DNA of 39,591 bases, from NCBI GenBank assembly GCA_016292785.1, contig JAEDFL010000014.1:1-39591 (forward strand), given 5' to 3'. The notes beneath the pieces were generated by a model. That model saw only the letters and a program-made list of their open reading frames with translations. It searched no databases and had not been told where the DNA came from. Shown in pieces: positions 14,987 through 22,703 of the stretch. A program made the translations under genes and the position numbers. Position 1 is the stretch's first letter. Each line of letters begins with the position of its first letter. The DNA comes from Clostridiaceae bacterium (lineage in GTDB: Bacteria; Bacillota; Clostridia; Oscillospirales; Acutalibacteraceae).

Positions 14987-15811
14987 ATGAAAAGAAGATT
15001 ATTTTGCGAACTCAGTCCGACTTGCTACAAGATTTCTATCGAAAAAGAGATTGCCGTAAGATTTGTTAAAGATCTTTTCAGCAAAGAAAAAATTGCAAAG
15101 ACAAAAGGCGATACTCTGCCGAATATTGTTAAATGTCATTCGTCCGTACTTGTCAGACGACTTCATGGCGTTGATCTGCAGCTTCAGGAAAACAAGGTTA
15201 CTAACATCCGTCTTTCCTGCGAGCAAATCAACGGTATTGTCGTCAAGCCGGGCGAGACTTTTTCTTTTTGGCAAACCTCAGGCAGACCTACCGCTAAAAA
15301 GGGCTACAAGCCCGGACTGACTATCGGCAATAACACCCTCGGAGCTGCCGTTGGCGGCGGCCTTTGCCAAATGGCTAATATGGTTCATTTTCTTGTTTTA
15401 AATTCACCGCTTGAGGTTACGGAGCTTCATCATCACACAGACGCTCTGTTCCCCGACGAAAGGCGCCGTGTTCCGTTCGGTACGGGAACATCGGTTTCTT
15501 ATAACAATGTTGATTACCGTTTCAAGAACAATCTTGATCAGGACGTTCAAATCCTTGTTTGGATTGAAAACGGCGAGCTTTGCGGTGAGCTGAGAAGTGA
15601 AAAGCCTTTTGAATACCGCTATAAGCTCGTTGAAGAAAATCACCACTTTGCAAAAGAGGGAGAAGATTATTTCCGTATATCTCAAGTTTACCGTCTGGTC
15701 ATTGACAAGGAGACCGGCGAAACAGTCCGAAAAGAGCTTGTGTTGGATAATCATTCGAGAGTAATGTACGATCACTCCCTGATCCCCAAGGAGCAAATTT
15801 CCAATGATTGA
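14987..15811 (+). CDS. VanW family protein
   Basis: A 274-residue protein with the VanW domain: INGIVVKPGETFSFWQTSG, then GNNTLGAAVGGGLCQMANM and LNSPLEVTELHHHTDALFPD, all family hallmarks. VanW was named from vancomycin-resistance clusters of VanB type, but its function is unknown and it occurs widely in Firmicutes. No vanH, vanA/B, vanX or vanRS gene is nearby, so this is not evidence of glycopeptide resistance. No signal peptide is apparent. The ribosome site is GGAAGG, 10 nt upstream. Single gene with its own consensus promoter and a terminator behind it. Confidence 0.9.
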   Translation: MKRRLFCELSPTCYKISIEKEIAVRFVKDLFSKEKIAKTKGDTLPNIVKCHSSVLVRRLHGVDLQLQENKVTNIRLSCEQINGIVVKPGETFSFWQTSGRPTAKKGYKPGLTIGNNTLGAAVGGGLCQMANMVHFLVLNSPLEVTELHHHTDALFPDERRRVPFGTGTSVSYNNVDYRFKNNLDQDVQILVWIENGELCGELRSEKPFEYRYKLVEENHHFAKEGEDYFRISQVYRLVIDKETGETVRKELVLDNHSRVMYDHSLIPKEQISND

Positions 15812-15954
15812 GACAGTTCGGAAGCTTAAAATGTTCTCGACTATCCTGAGCGTGTCGCTTTCATAATAAACATACACCGTTGTTTGCCCCATTGTTGATC
15901 GTTTTACTTTTAACAAAAAGCGGAAAACAAAATTGTCACGGTTTGTATCGGTAT

Positions 15955-15992
15955 AAAAAATCTGTTGCGGTTTTCTGCAACAGATTCTTTAT
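15955..15992. terminator. Bidirectional terminator
   Basis: AATCTGTTGC (15959-15968) pairs perfectly with GCAACAGATT (15977-15986). An A6 tract upstream gives T6 on the minus strand, and CTTTATTT follows on the plus strand. It serves the vanW-family gene and the convergent gene at 15993. Confidence 0.87.
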
Positions 15993-17006
15993 TTACAGGC
16001 TGTTTATTATTTCATCGACAATCGGCGAAGGATCAATTACATTGCCGAAAATTCGGTCAAGCTTTCTTTCCTCAAGCTCCGCCTCTTTCAGAGATTCAAA
16101 CGCTTCGTTCATCAGCGATCGGTAAGCCTTCATTGTAAAATTCAGCCTGTTTTTGAAAAGCTCCCTGTCCTTTGAATGGAAACGTTCGGCATAAACCTTT
16201 CGTTCCTTTTTCGGTGCGATACGGTGATAATATTTCGAGGAAAAAACTCCGAATTTAAGCTCGGGAATGATAATATGCTCGACCGTTTCCGAATCAAGGG
16301 AGCAAACACAGCTTACAACATCATATCCCGAGCCGAGGGCATATCGTCTGAGCCTGTCAACAATAAGGCTTGATACCGCACCCGTTTTATCGGCAATAAC
16401 GGCAAGTCTTTCACAACTGTCAAAGGCTTTCATATTTAATTCCACACCGTCGGAGGTGACGCAGGAAACAAATTTTTTTGTTTCTGTCCCTACCCTGCCT
16501 TGCAGGGTTCCGCCGCATCTTTTCCACAGGCGTGAAGAATATTCGATCACCTTTCCTACATCTGTGCTTTGTAAATCAATACGGAGCATATCGTCCCTTA
16601 TACTGTTCGCAGCAGTCAGAAATCTTTGACAGCGTTCAAGCTTTTTTCTGCGAGAGGCGAGGCAAATATGTAACAAATCAAGTGAAATTTTTTCTGAAAA
16701 AATTTCATCGAGATTAAAAAAATTTTTTGCTTTTTCTGTCTCTTTTTTGCTCAGAAAATTTTCGTCCGCAATCAAAAAATTTTTTTCGGCGCAGAAAATT
16801 CCGAAACATTTTTCCCAAGAAAAAAGCAATTCATTTTCTATGTTTTTCTTTGAAAGCTCTTCCGAAACAAGAAGAAAAATTTTTTCTTTCAGCTCGGAGG
16901 ATCCTCCGGAAAGCACAAATATATTTTCGCAGAGATCGGAATCAAAAATTCCCGAATGAACTCCGCAGGCAGTCTGCACACCGTGGTAGAAGCAACTGTT
17001 ATCCAT
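15993..17006 (-). CDS. Degenerate P-loop-pair protein (PRK06851-like)
   Basis: A 337-residue protein that appears to be two related halves. The N-half (GVHSGIFDSDLCENIFVLSG) and C-half (SCVCSLDSETVEHIIIPELK, then MKAYRSLMNEAFESLKEAE) resemble, from memory, the PRK06851 family of tandem P-loop ATPases found in spore-formers. The places where Walker A would lie are destroyed: GGSSELKEKI at residues 34-43 and DKTGAVSSLI at 206-215, neither fitting GxxxxGKS/T. It is therefore probably a non-ATPase paralogue. Residues 60-110 are Phe/Lys/Glu rich and A/T-rich in DNA. GAGGTGATCC precedes the ATG. Function unknown; the family link is from memory. Confidence 0.6.
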   Translation of the reverse strand: MDNSCFYHGVQTACGVHSGIFDSDLCENIFVLSGGSSELKEKIFLLVSEELSKKNIENELLFSWEKCFGIFCAEKNFLIADENFLSKKETEKAKNFFNLDEIFSEKISLDLLHICLASRRKKLERCQRFLTAANSIRDDMLRIDLQSTDVGKVIEYSSRLWKRCGGTLQGRVGTETKKFVSCVTSDGVELNMKAFDSCERLAVIADKTGAVSSLIVDRLRRYALGSGYDVVSCVCSLDSETVEHIIIPELKFGVFSSKYYHRIAPKKERKVYAERFHSKDRELFKNRLNFTMKAYRSLMNEAFESLKEAELEERKLDRIFGNVIDPSPIVDEIINSL

Positions 17007-17028
17007 CGGATCACCTCATTGTTTTTTT

Positions 17029-17056
17029 ATTATATTCTATTCGGTGCGGTCAAGAA
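17029..17056 (-). promoter_or_regulatory. Promoter of the P-loop-pair-like gene
   Basis: Minus strand: TTCTTG (17056-17051), 16-nt spacer, TATAAT (17034-17029). The -35 is weak and the -10 perfect. Confidence 0.5.
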
Positions 17057-17061
17057 TGTGC

Positions 17062-17090
17062 TTGTAAGTTTTTTGAAAAAGTGGTAAAAT
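17062..17090 (+). promoter_or_regulatory. Promoter of the biotin ligase gene
   Basis: TTGTAA (17062-17067), 17-nt spacer, TAAAAT (17085-17090), 24 nt before the ATG. It is divergent from, and back to back with, the promoter at 17029-17056. Confidence 0.6.
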
Positions 17091-17113
17091 AATTCTGCAA
17101 ATGAGGTGACGCA

Positions 17114-17854
17114 ATGCTCAGTAAGGATATTATTTCATCAATGCTTCCCGACACGCTCGTGGAGGTGTATAAGGTTACGGACTCAACCAATACAAGGGCA
17201 ATCAAGCTTTCGGAAGAAACGGAAAAAACCGTGCTTGCGGTCTCAGAGGAACAGACTCAGGGACGAGGCAGGCAGGGTAAAAGCTTCTATTCACCTGCCG
17301 GTGGCGGAGTGTATTTTTCACTCGTTATACGTCCCGACGGTGAACTGAACGATATTGTCTTTGTAACCTCTGCCGCCGCCGTTGCGGTTGCAAAAACCAT
17401 TGAGGAAATGACAGGACTTGAGCCGAAAATCAAGTGGGTAAACGATATCTATATCGACGGCAAAAAGGTTTGCGGAATACTTGTGCAGTCCGTAATTCAA
17501 GGCGGCAAGGTCAGGGGCGTATGTATCGGCATCGGCGTGAATATCAGCACCGAGGATTTTCCGGAGGAGCTTTGCGGACGGGCAGGCTCACTCGGAAAGG
17601 AGATAGACCGAAATATTTTTGTCGCAAGGGTGTGCGAAAAGCTGATACAATTCGGAGCAAATATTTCCGACAGAAGCTATCTTAATTATTACAGAAAAAA
17701 TTCCTGCGTTATCGGCAAGGATATCAAGTATTACGAAAATAACATCGAGCATTTTGCAAGGGCAATCGGTATTGACGACAACGCAAATCTTATTGTCAAC
17801 GAAGACGGAGAAATAAAAAATCTCTCCAGCGGAGAGATCACAGTCAGATTATAA
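17114..17854 (+). CDS. birA: Biotin-[acetyl-CoA-carboxylase] ligase, monofunctional
   Basis: A 246-residue biotin protein ligase. The catalytic domain starts almost at once: DSTNTRA (23-29), biotin/AMP loop GRGRQGK (50-56), YSPAGGGVYFSLVIRP, and KWVNDIYIDGKKVCGILV (about 105-122), then GIGVNI. A small C-terminal SH3-like domain follows. The N-terminal winged-helix repressor domain of bifunctional BirA is absent, so it should only activate biotin and attach it to the carrier lysine of acetyl-CoA or other biotin-dependent carboxylases/decarboxylases. The ATG follows AATGAGGTGA, the same ribosome-site sequence as the divergent neighbour. Monocistronic. Confidence 0.9.
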   Translation: MLSKDIISSMLPDTLVEVYKVTDSTNTRAIKLSEETEKTVLAVSEEQTQGRGRQGKSFYSPAGGGVYFSLVIRPDGELNDIVFVTSAAAVAVAKTIEEMTGLEPKIKWVNDIYIDGKKVCGILVQSVIQGGKVRGVCIGIGVNISTEDFPEELCGRAGSLGKEIDRNIFVARVCEKLIQFGANISDRSYLNYYRKNSCVIGKDIKYYENNIEHFARAIGIDDNANLIVNEDGEIKNLSSGEITVRL

Positions 17855-17858
17855 AAAA

Positions 17859-17892
17859 CCGTTCCTTTTCTTTACGGAAAGGGAACGGCTTT
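17859..17892. terminator. Bidirectional terminator between birA and the coiled-coil gene
   Basis: CCGTTCCTTTTC (17859-17870) pairs with GAAAGGGAACGG (17877-17888), with one G-U pair, followed by CTTTTG. An A6 tract precedes it for the minus-strand gene. Confidence 0.87.
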
Positions 17893-17900
17893 TGTTTGTG

Positions 17901-18557
17901 TCAGATATTGTTGTATTTTTCTTCCGTCCTGCGGATAAGCTCCAAGGCTTCGCTGTTGTCCGATTTTGCAGATTTTCGGGCAGACTTTTTTTCAACCGTT
18001 TTTTGCGAAGTTTTTTTCGCCTCGGTTTTTTTCGGCGCAGTCTTTTTTTCTTTCTTTTCTGCCGCCGTCGTCCTGCTCAAAATTTCCTTATAGCTTTTAC
18101 TGATGCTTCGGTATTCTTTCTTTAAATCGGAAAGCGAAGAAAATGTTTCGCCTAAAAGCATTGAAACGCTGTCGAGATACTCCTGAACGGCGGCAATATT
18201 TTCCTTGGCATCTTCAATCTGTTCAGATGTCATATCCTTAACCGAATTGCCGAAGAAACGAGCCGACTCAATATAGTTTTCGGAACATTCCTCCGCCTGC
18301 CGCAGAAAACGTTTGGTCGGTTGATTTTTTTTGACATCTTCCTCACGCTCGGAAATTTCCCGTGACAGCTCGGATATTTCAATGTCTTTTTCGGCAATCT
18401 CCGACCTGAGACGCTCCGTTTCTGCCCTCAGAGCTTCGAGCTTTTCGGCGTCTTTTTTCGCTCTGTTAAGCTTGATCTGCAGGGCATTGATGTGATTCAT
18501 AACATCGGCGCAGTCATAACCGCCGAACATCACTTTTTTCAGGATAACTTCCTGCAT
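17901..18557 (-). CDS. DivIVA-like coiled-coil protein with basic tail
   Basis: A 218-residue cytoplasmic protein. The N-terminus has FGGYDCADVMNHINALQIK, close to the FxGYDxxEVxxFL pattern by which DivIVA/GpsB proteins bind membranes. Residues about 28-75 form a charged coiled coil (repeated Glu/Arg/Ile, AEKDIEISELSREISE), a helical middle part follows (about 85-155), then a lysine/alanine/serine-rich linker of about 40 residues and a short terminal helix. Likely a cell-division or polar scaffold protein, by resemblance only. I start at the second Met (18557), spaced 10 nt from AAGGAG; the first Met directly touches that site. It is 18 nt downstream of mscL in the same operon. Confidence 0.65.
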   Translation of the reverse strand: MQEVILKKVMFGGYDCADVMNHINALQIKLNRAKKDAEKLEALRAETERLRSEIAEKDIEISELSREISEREEDVKKNQPTKRFLRQAEECSENYIESARFFGNSVKDMTSEQIEDAKENIAAVQEYLDSVSMLLGETFSSLSDLKKEYRSISKSYKEILSRTTAAEKKEKKTAPKKTEAKKTSQKTVEKKSARKSAKSDNSEALELIRRTEEKYNNI

Positions 18558-18575
18558 AACGGACATTCTCCTTAT

Positions 18576-19001
18576 TTATTCAACATCGGAGGTACAGTGA
18601 GGACACTTGACAGCCTCGATGTCGATTTCGGATTTGCAGTAAGGGCAAACCTTGGTTGTGGGTGCAGGCTCTTCCTCCTCGGGCTTCTTGCGAAGACGCT
18701 CGGAAACATCGTTGATAACCTTGATGATGGCAAAGATAACGAGAGCCATAATGAAGAAGTTGATGATGGCCGTGATGAACTTACCGTAGTTGATTGTTGC
18801 TTCACCGATCTTGACCGCAAGAGATGAAAAATCTACCTTGCCTAAGATGATGCCGAGAAGCGGAGTAACGATATCGTCAACAAGTGAGCTGACTATTGCC
18901 TGGAACGCACCGCCGATGATAACACCGACTGCAAGATCAATAACGTTACCGCGCATGATAAACTTCTTAAATTCCGCAAAAAATCCTTTTTCTTTTGACA
19001 T
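18576..19001 (-). CDS. mscL: Large-conductance mechanosensitive channel MscL
   Basis: A 141-residue channel subunit. The N-terminal helix EFKKFIMRGNVIDLAVGVII leads into TM1 with the pore-lining GGAFQAIVSSLVDDIVTPLL. TM2 is about residues 72-95 (ITAIINFFIMALVIFAII), followed by the usual C-terminal helix (RLRKKPEEEEPAP). The last 25 residues add a zinc-ribbon CPYC...CPHC, seen in several clostridial MscL proteins. Pentamers open under membrane tension to release solutes during hypo-osmotic shock. I start at ATG 19001, with AGGGTGG upstream. Own promoter; the downstream coiled-coil gene is co-transcribed. Confidence 0.94.
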   Translation of the reverse strand: MSKEKGFFAEFKKFIMRGNVIDLAVGVIIGGAFQAIVSSLVDDIVTPLLGIILGKVDFSSLAVKIGEATINYGKFITAIINFFIMALVIFAIIKVINDVSERLRKKPEEEEPAPTTKVCPYCKSEIDIEAVKCPHCTSDVE

Positions 19002-19031
19002 AACCAAACCACCCTATAATTATTTTTAATT

Positions 19032-19060
19032 ATATTAGCATATCTGTTATTTTTTTTCAA
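19032..19060 (-). promoter_or_regulatory. Promoter of mscL
   Basis: Minus strand: TTGAAA (19060-19055), 17-nt spacer, TAATAT (19037-19032), about 30 nt before the start codon. Confidence 0.6.
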
Positions 19061-19119
19061 CGATTTTAATGAAGATTACAAAAAAATTTGGAATTTAGTC
19101 GGATTTTGGTCTGAAAAAA

Positions 19120-21084
19120 TCAGTTGTTGTAATTCAGATCGTTGTCGGTATAGCGGCAAAGAGGATAGGCAATTTCCTGCGTGGGAATATCATCGGCTCC
19201 GTAATCGGATACCAGTCCGATCGGCGAGGAAATTTCAATCGGCTTTGCCGCATCGCTCGGTTCGGCACAAAGCGTCACGGCAAATGAGGAAATTTTCGCC
19301 TTTCCTGCCTCCGACGCTCCGAGCATAAGCGTGAAGTAAACCTCCTCACAGAAGGTGTTGTCCTCGGAAAAATTGTAGCTGGTGAAATATGCCTGAAGCA
19401 CGCTCGACACGGGAACGATGTGCGTACCTGCCGTCAGGACAATTTCCTGCATAAACTGCGGAGCTGTTTTCCTGTCGTTAAACTCAAGCTCAGAGGAAAA
19501 TTTTTGATAAAGCACGGGATTTATTTTCACCGTACACGCTTCCTCGGCTTCGACCGTTACATAACCGCTGAGAAAAATATTGCACGGAAAATCAAGGCTG
19601 AGCTTGTAAGATGAAATCGGCATTTTTTCAAGCTCGGAGGTTCCGTTTACGGTGAAAACATCTTCTGCGCCGCTCTTTTTCCACGAGATATGCTTTATGA
19701 ACGGCTGCGGTTTTTGCATTGGCAGAAATCGGCTGTTGTGAGCCATAACGGCAATCGCATTTCCGATAAATTCTGTGTATTTTGTTATGCAGTAATTTGT
19801 CATTGCGCCGCCGTAAAGGTTAGTTGTCCACACAAGCTGACAGGCATTTATCCCATAGGTATCCGCCGCATAGTCCGTCATATACGGATTTATCGAGGCG
19901 GCAAGCACCGCTTCGTCTGTGTAGTCCGAATAATCGTATTCATAATTGAAATTGTTGACAAGATCCGCAAGTGCCGTCACACAGTTTGCATGCTGACGGG
20001 GATAAAATATTGTTCGTCCTGCATATGTTGCGTTGCTTGTGTGAAGCTCCATAACGGCGCAGAGCTTATCGTTCTTTATGCTTTCAAGATATGCCATAAC
20101 GACCTGAGTTTCTTTCTGATCGGCGGCGGAATTGCCCTTTTTTATTCTCACGCAATCTTCCCATTTATAAGGAAAATTGTATTCGATATTCATTCCGTTT
20201 TTGTTGTAGGCAAGTCCCTGCGACAGTCCGTAAGGATTGACGGCAGGAATCACGGTTATCTTCACGTTTTCGTGAAGCATACGAAGCGTGTCGTCACTCT
20301 CATATTCACGGCAGAGACAGTCGAGGAAGTGCGAAAGAGCAATCAGAGCACCTTTATCCGTCCCGTGGAAACAGGTTGCAATCAGGATAGACTTTTTGTA
20401 TACGGCAGGCGAAAAGGAATAGGCGTAAATTATATTTTCGTCGTCGGTGTCCGTGCCGATCGCTTCCCTTGTAACATAATCGGGGAAGTCGGTAAGAAGC
20501 GGATTGAGCCTGAAATTGAGATAATCCTCATACGGTACCTTGTATTTTGAAAGCGGCGCAACACCCTCGGAGTCGGTAAACTCTGACGGCAAATACCAGT
20601 CGGGTGCAAGACCTGCCGCTTTAACTCCGCCTGCATTTTTGATTCTTTCTATCTCCTCGGAAACCCTCTGTGACAGGCGATTTTTATATTCCTCGGCAGA
20701 CCTCTCCAGCTCCTTAACGGCATTGATAACGAGGTTGCTGTCCTCCTCTATCCACTCGCCCATCGCCTCAACGCCCTCCTCAACGTGATGAGCCACGGAA
20801 TTGGTCGTGATAATAACATCTTCGTCGCTGATACCGAAAACTCCGATTTGCAGTATGCCCTCTTTTTCGATGCACGGTGACGGAATTGTGCAGGCATCGT
20901 TTTCGAGAGTGACACGGTAATTCTCCGCACCGTTTACCGAGAACACAGCCGTTCTCGCAAAGCCGTCCCATGCCTCGTCAAAGCTAAACTGACAGGTATC
21001 ATAGTTCACGCTCCCACCCGTTGTTACGCAGTCCTCTGTTATTTTCAGCCGGTTACCCTCGACCGACAATTTAATAATGTTCAT
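19120..21084 (-). CDS. M14-type carboxypeptidase-like protein with phage-baseplate-like N-terminus
   Basis: A 654-residue protein with three parts. Residues 1-110 resemble N-terminal domains of phage baseplate/tail-fibre proteins of Firmicutes (SFDEAWDGFARTAVF, then ILQIGVFG and IITTNSV). Residues 112-150 are a helical stalk. Residues 200-450 resemble M14 zinc carboxypeptidases: CFHGTDKG (H240, D243 where HxxE is usual), VNPYGLSQG, NKNGMNIEYNFP, and VMELHTSN (H348, third ligand). The usual catalytic Glu is not obvious near CQLVWTTN. The C-terminal 190 residues look like a beta-rich binding domain. No signal peptide. It begins 1 nt after the upstream stop codon, with AAGGAGG 9 nt before ATG 21084. 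Probable target: peptide or cell-wall material. Confidence 0.65.
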   Translation of the reverse strand: MNIIKLSVEGNRLKITEDCVTTGGSVNYDTCQFSFDEAWDGFARTAVFSVNGAENYRVTLENDACTIPSPCIEKEGILQIGVFGISDEDVIITTNSVAHHVEEGVEAMGEWIEEDSNLVINAVKELERSAEEYKNRLSQRVSEEIERIKNAGGVKAAGLAPDWYLPSEFTDSEGVAPLSKYKVPYEDYLNFRLNPLLTDFPDYVTREAIGTDTDDENIIYAYSFSPAVYKKSILIATCFHGTDKGALIALSHFLDCLCREYESDDTLRMLHENVKITVIPAVNPYGLSQGLAYNKNGMNIEYNFPYKWEDCVRIKKGNSAADQKETQVVMAYLESIKNDKLCAVMELHTSNATYAGRTIFYPRQHANCVTALADLVNNFNYEYDYSDYTDEAVLAASINPYMTDYAADTYGINACQLVWTTNLYGGAMTNYCITKYTEFIGNAIAVMAHNSRFLPMQKPQPFIKHISWKKSGAEDVFTVNGTSELEKMPISSYKLSLDFPCNIFLSGYVTVEAEEACTVKINPVLYQKFSSELEFNDRKTAPQFMQEIVLTAGTHIVPVSSVLQAYFTSYNFSEDNTFCEEVYFTLMLGASEAGKAKISSFAVTLCAEPSDAAKPIEISSPIGLVSDYGADDIPTQEIAYPLCRYTDNDLNYNN

Positions 21085-21085
21085 A

Positions 21086-21313
21086 TCAAACATCCTCCTT
21101 GTTATAATAATTGATCAGTTTTTTCCCTATTGCGGCAAGCTCACGCTTCTGGTCATAGAAAATCGTCAGCCTGCGCTTTGTTTCATAGGTTTTCAGGTAG
21201 TTCCCCGAGGCATAGCACTCCTTCAAAACCTTCCTGTATTTTTTTATCAGCTCGTCTATCAGCTTTGCAGAGTCAAGGTATTCTTTGCCCAGCTCCTCTA
21301 AGGTCTTTTGCAC
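21086..21313 (-). CDS. Small helical protein of unknown function
   Basis: A 75-residue, highly charged, probably all-helical protein (KYRKVLKECYASGNYLK, ETKRRLTIFYDQKREL). It starts at GTG 21313, overlapping the end of the upstream regulator gene by 16 nt with AGGGG in front, and its stop is directly before the M14-like gene. The tight coupling on both sides is the best evidence that it is real. I recognise no family; the size and charge would suit a phage-type chaperone, anchor or antirepressor, but that is guesswork. Confidence 0.65.
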   Translation of the reverse strand: MQKTLEELGKEYLDSAKLIDELIKKYRKVLKECYASGNYLKTYETKRRLTIFYDQKRELAAIGKKLINYYNKEDV

Positions 21314-21942
21314 GAATAATCCCCTCTCCCGTTTTTAAAACGCATTTCGATTTCAGCGTTGAAAAGAGCGGAATACCTGATCGCCGTTGTCAGTGACGGA
21401 AGCTTTTTTCCCGATTCGATTTCGGAAAGCTCCCGAACGCTGATTTTCAGATTTGCGGAGAGCCGTTGCTCGCTGATTGCATAAGAAGCCCTCAGATTTC
21501 TAAGCTCGGCACAGAAAGAATTTGTGTTCCCGTTTTTTGCGGCGCAGATCTCCAACGCTCTGTTCACCTGCAAAGGAACAAGCTCCGCCTTTGCGATATC
21601 GTTCTGATACTCAATCAGCGGCTTCATCAGCCGCATTATGCCTTCGTTTGCCCTCATAAGCGTCTGATAAGCGTTCGGCTGACTTACACCGAGAGCCTTG
21701 CCGATCTGCGAGGTGTTCATTCCATCATAAAGATAGAGCTTCATCACCCTTTTCTGTATCGGTGTCAGATCGTTTTCAATGATTTTTTCAACAATCCTTG
21801 CCGTTGTCAGATCACGGAGTCTGAATACAAATTCGTCCAGACTTTCGAGAGCCTCCTCCTCGGATAGTCCTCCGAGCCGCATACACCGCAAGGCGGTTTT
21901 CGCCTCCTCCACAGAAATAATTTTTTCAGAAATGTTATTCAT
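21298..21942 (-). CDS. Regulator combining a sigma-70 region 4-like HTH and an XRE-like HTH
   Basis: A 214-residue protein with two DNA-binding parts. Around residues 58-100, LTPIQKRVMKLYLYDGMNTS followed by QIGKALGVSQPNAYQTL has the layout of sigma-70 region 4. Around 145-195, LRASYAISEQRLSANLKISV and RELSEIESGKKLPSLTTAIR form an XRE/Cro-type helix-turn-helix. The N-terminal 55 residues are helical. I start at the Met after CGGAGG (21942). It heads a three-gene coupled operon with a small protein and a phage-like M14 protein, so it may control that module. A GTCCGACGGAC palindrome lies 34 nt upstream. Confidence 0.7.
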   Translation of the reverse strand: MNNISEKIISVEEAKTALRCMRLGGLSEEEALESLDEFVFRLRDLTTARIVEKIIENDLTPIQKRVMKLYLYDGMNTSQIGKALGVSQPNAYQTLMRANEGIMRLMKPLIEYQNDIAKAELVPLQVNRALEICAAKNGNTNSFCAELRNLRASYAISEQRLSANLKISVRELSEIESGKKLPSLTTAIRYSALFNAEIEMRFKNGRGDYSCKRP

Positions 21943-21975
21943 TTTAACCTCCGACAACATTATTATCGGTCTTTC

Positions 21976-21986
21976 GTCCGACGGAC
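21976..21986. promoter_or_regulatory. Candidate operator palindrome upstream of the dual-HTH regulator
   Basis: GTCCGACGGAC is an 11-base palindrome (5-base arms, one central base), 34 nt before the regulator's start codon, close to a TATAAG-like -10 on the minus strand (21990-21985). A possible autoregulatory site, by position only. Confidence 0.35.
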
Positions 21987-22056
21987 TTATAATAATGCCA
22001 AAGCTGTCTTTGTTTCGGATAAAGAGCTTTTTCGGTGATTGTCGGCATTTTCGGGC

Positions 22057-22088
22057 AAAAAAAGAGCCGCCGCAATAAGCGACAGCTC
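22057..22088 (-). terminator. Intrinsic terminator after the HD-domain gene
   Basis: Minus strand: GAGCTGTCGC, loop TTATT, GCGGCGGCTC, then T7 (22063-22057). The outer GAGC/GCTC pairs are perfect, with mismatches inside. Confidence 0.75.
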
Positions 22089-22103
22089 AACGTAATATTC
22101 TTT

Positions 22104-22691
22104 CTATGAGATTTTCTCCATTTCAACGGCTATGTCCGCTTCGCAGGAGCGCATTGCTTCAATAGTTTTCTCCCAAAGCTCCGTCAGCTCCCAACCGAGC
22201 ATTTCCGCTCCCTTTTCAATGACCTCACGGGAACAGCCTGCGGCAAACTTTTTGTCCTTATACTTCTTTTTGAGACTTTTTACCTCCATATCCATAACGC
22301 TCTTTGACGGTCTCATCAAAGCCGCCGCTCCGATAAGTCCCGTAAGCTCGTCCGTCGCATAGAGAACCTTTTCCATTTCATGCTCAGGCTTTACGTCAAC
22401 CGTCAGCTCGTAGCCGTGAGAACAGATAGCGTGGATCATATCCTCCCCTACTCCTGCCTCACTCAGAAGCTCGGGAGCCTTTATACAATGCTGATCGGGA
22501 TACTGCTCAAAATCTATATCGTGAAGCAGTCCGACTATGCCCCAATATTCAGCGTCCCCGCCGTAGCCGAGGTCGTTTGCGTACCATTTCATAACTCCCT
22601 CAACGGTCAGACCGTGCTGAATATGAAATCTTTCACTGTTGTACTTTTTCAGAAGCTCAAAGGCTTCCTCTCTTGTGATATTGCTTTTCAA
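22104..22691 (-). CDS. HD domain protein (HDIG-type phosphohydrolase)
   Basis: A 195-residue protein with an HD fold: FHIQHGLTVEGVMKWYA gives the first His, VGLLHDIDFEQYP holds the central His-Asp pair, and HAICSHGYE supplies another ligand; DELTGLIGAAALMRP is a typical following helix. HD proteins hydrolyse nucleotides or phosphoesters with a bound metal ion; the substrate here is unknown. Start choice is unclear: GTG at 22700 overlaps the AGAGG ribosome site, so TTG 22691 (8-nt spacing) or TTG 22694 is more likely. It follows the lipase-like gene within about 12 nt, so the two form an operon, and ends at a terminator. Confidence 0.82.
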   Translation of the reverse strand: MKSNITREEAFELLKKYNSERFHIQHGLTVEGVMKWYANDLGYGGDAEYWGIVGLLHDIDFEQYPDQHCIKAPELLSEAGVGEDMIHAICSHGYELTVDVKPEHEMEKVLYATDELTGLIGAAALMRPSKSVMDMEVKSLKKKYKDKKFAAGCSREVIEKGAEMLGWELTELWEKTIEAMRSCEADIAVEMEKIS

Positions 22692-22703
22692 CAAAAACAC
22701 CTC

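Noticed and set aside
14987..15811. Vancomycin-resistance cluster
   Set aside because: Only a VanW-family gene is present; ligase, dehydrogenase, dipeptidase and two-component genes are absent, and VanW proteins are common in Clostridia.
19690..20550. 286-codon plus-strand frame inside the M14-like gene
   Set aside because: Cys/His/Arg/Val-rich mirror translation without a ribosome site; the minus-strand protein has M14-like motifs and operon coupling.
19120..21942. Complete or recent prophage
   Set aside because: No integrase, terminase, capsid or other tail genes and no attachment-site repeats; neighbours are ordinary chromosomal genes.
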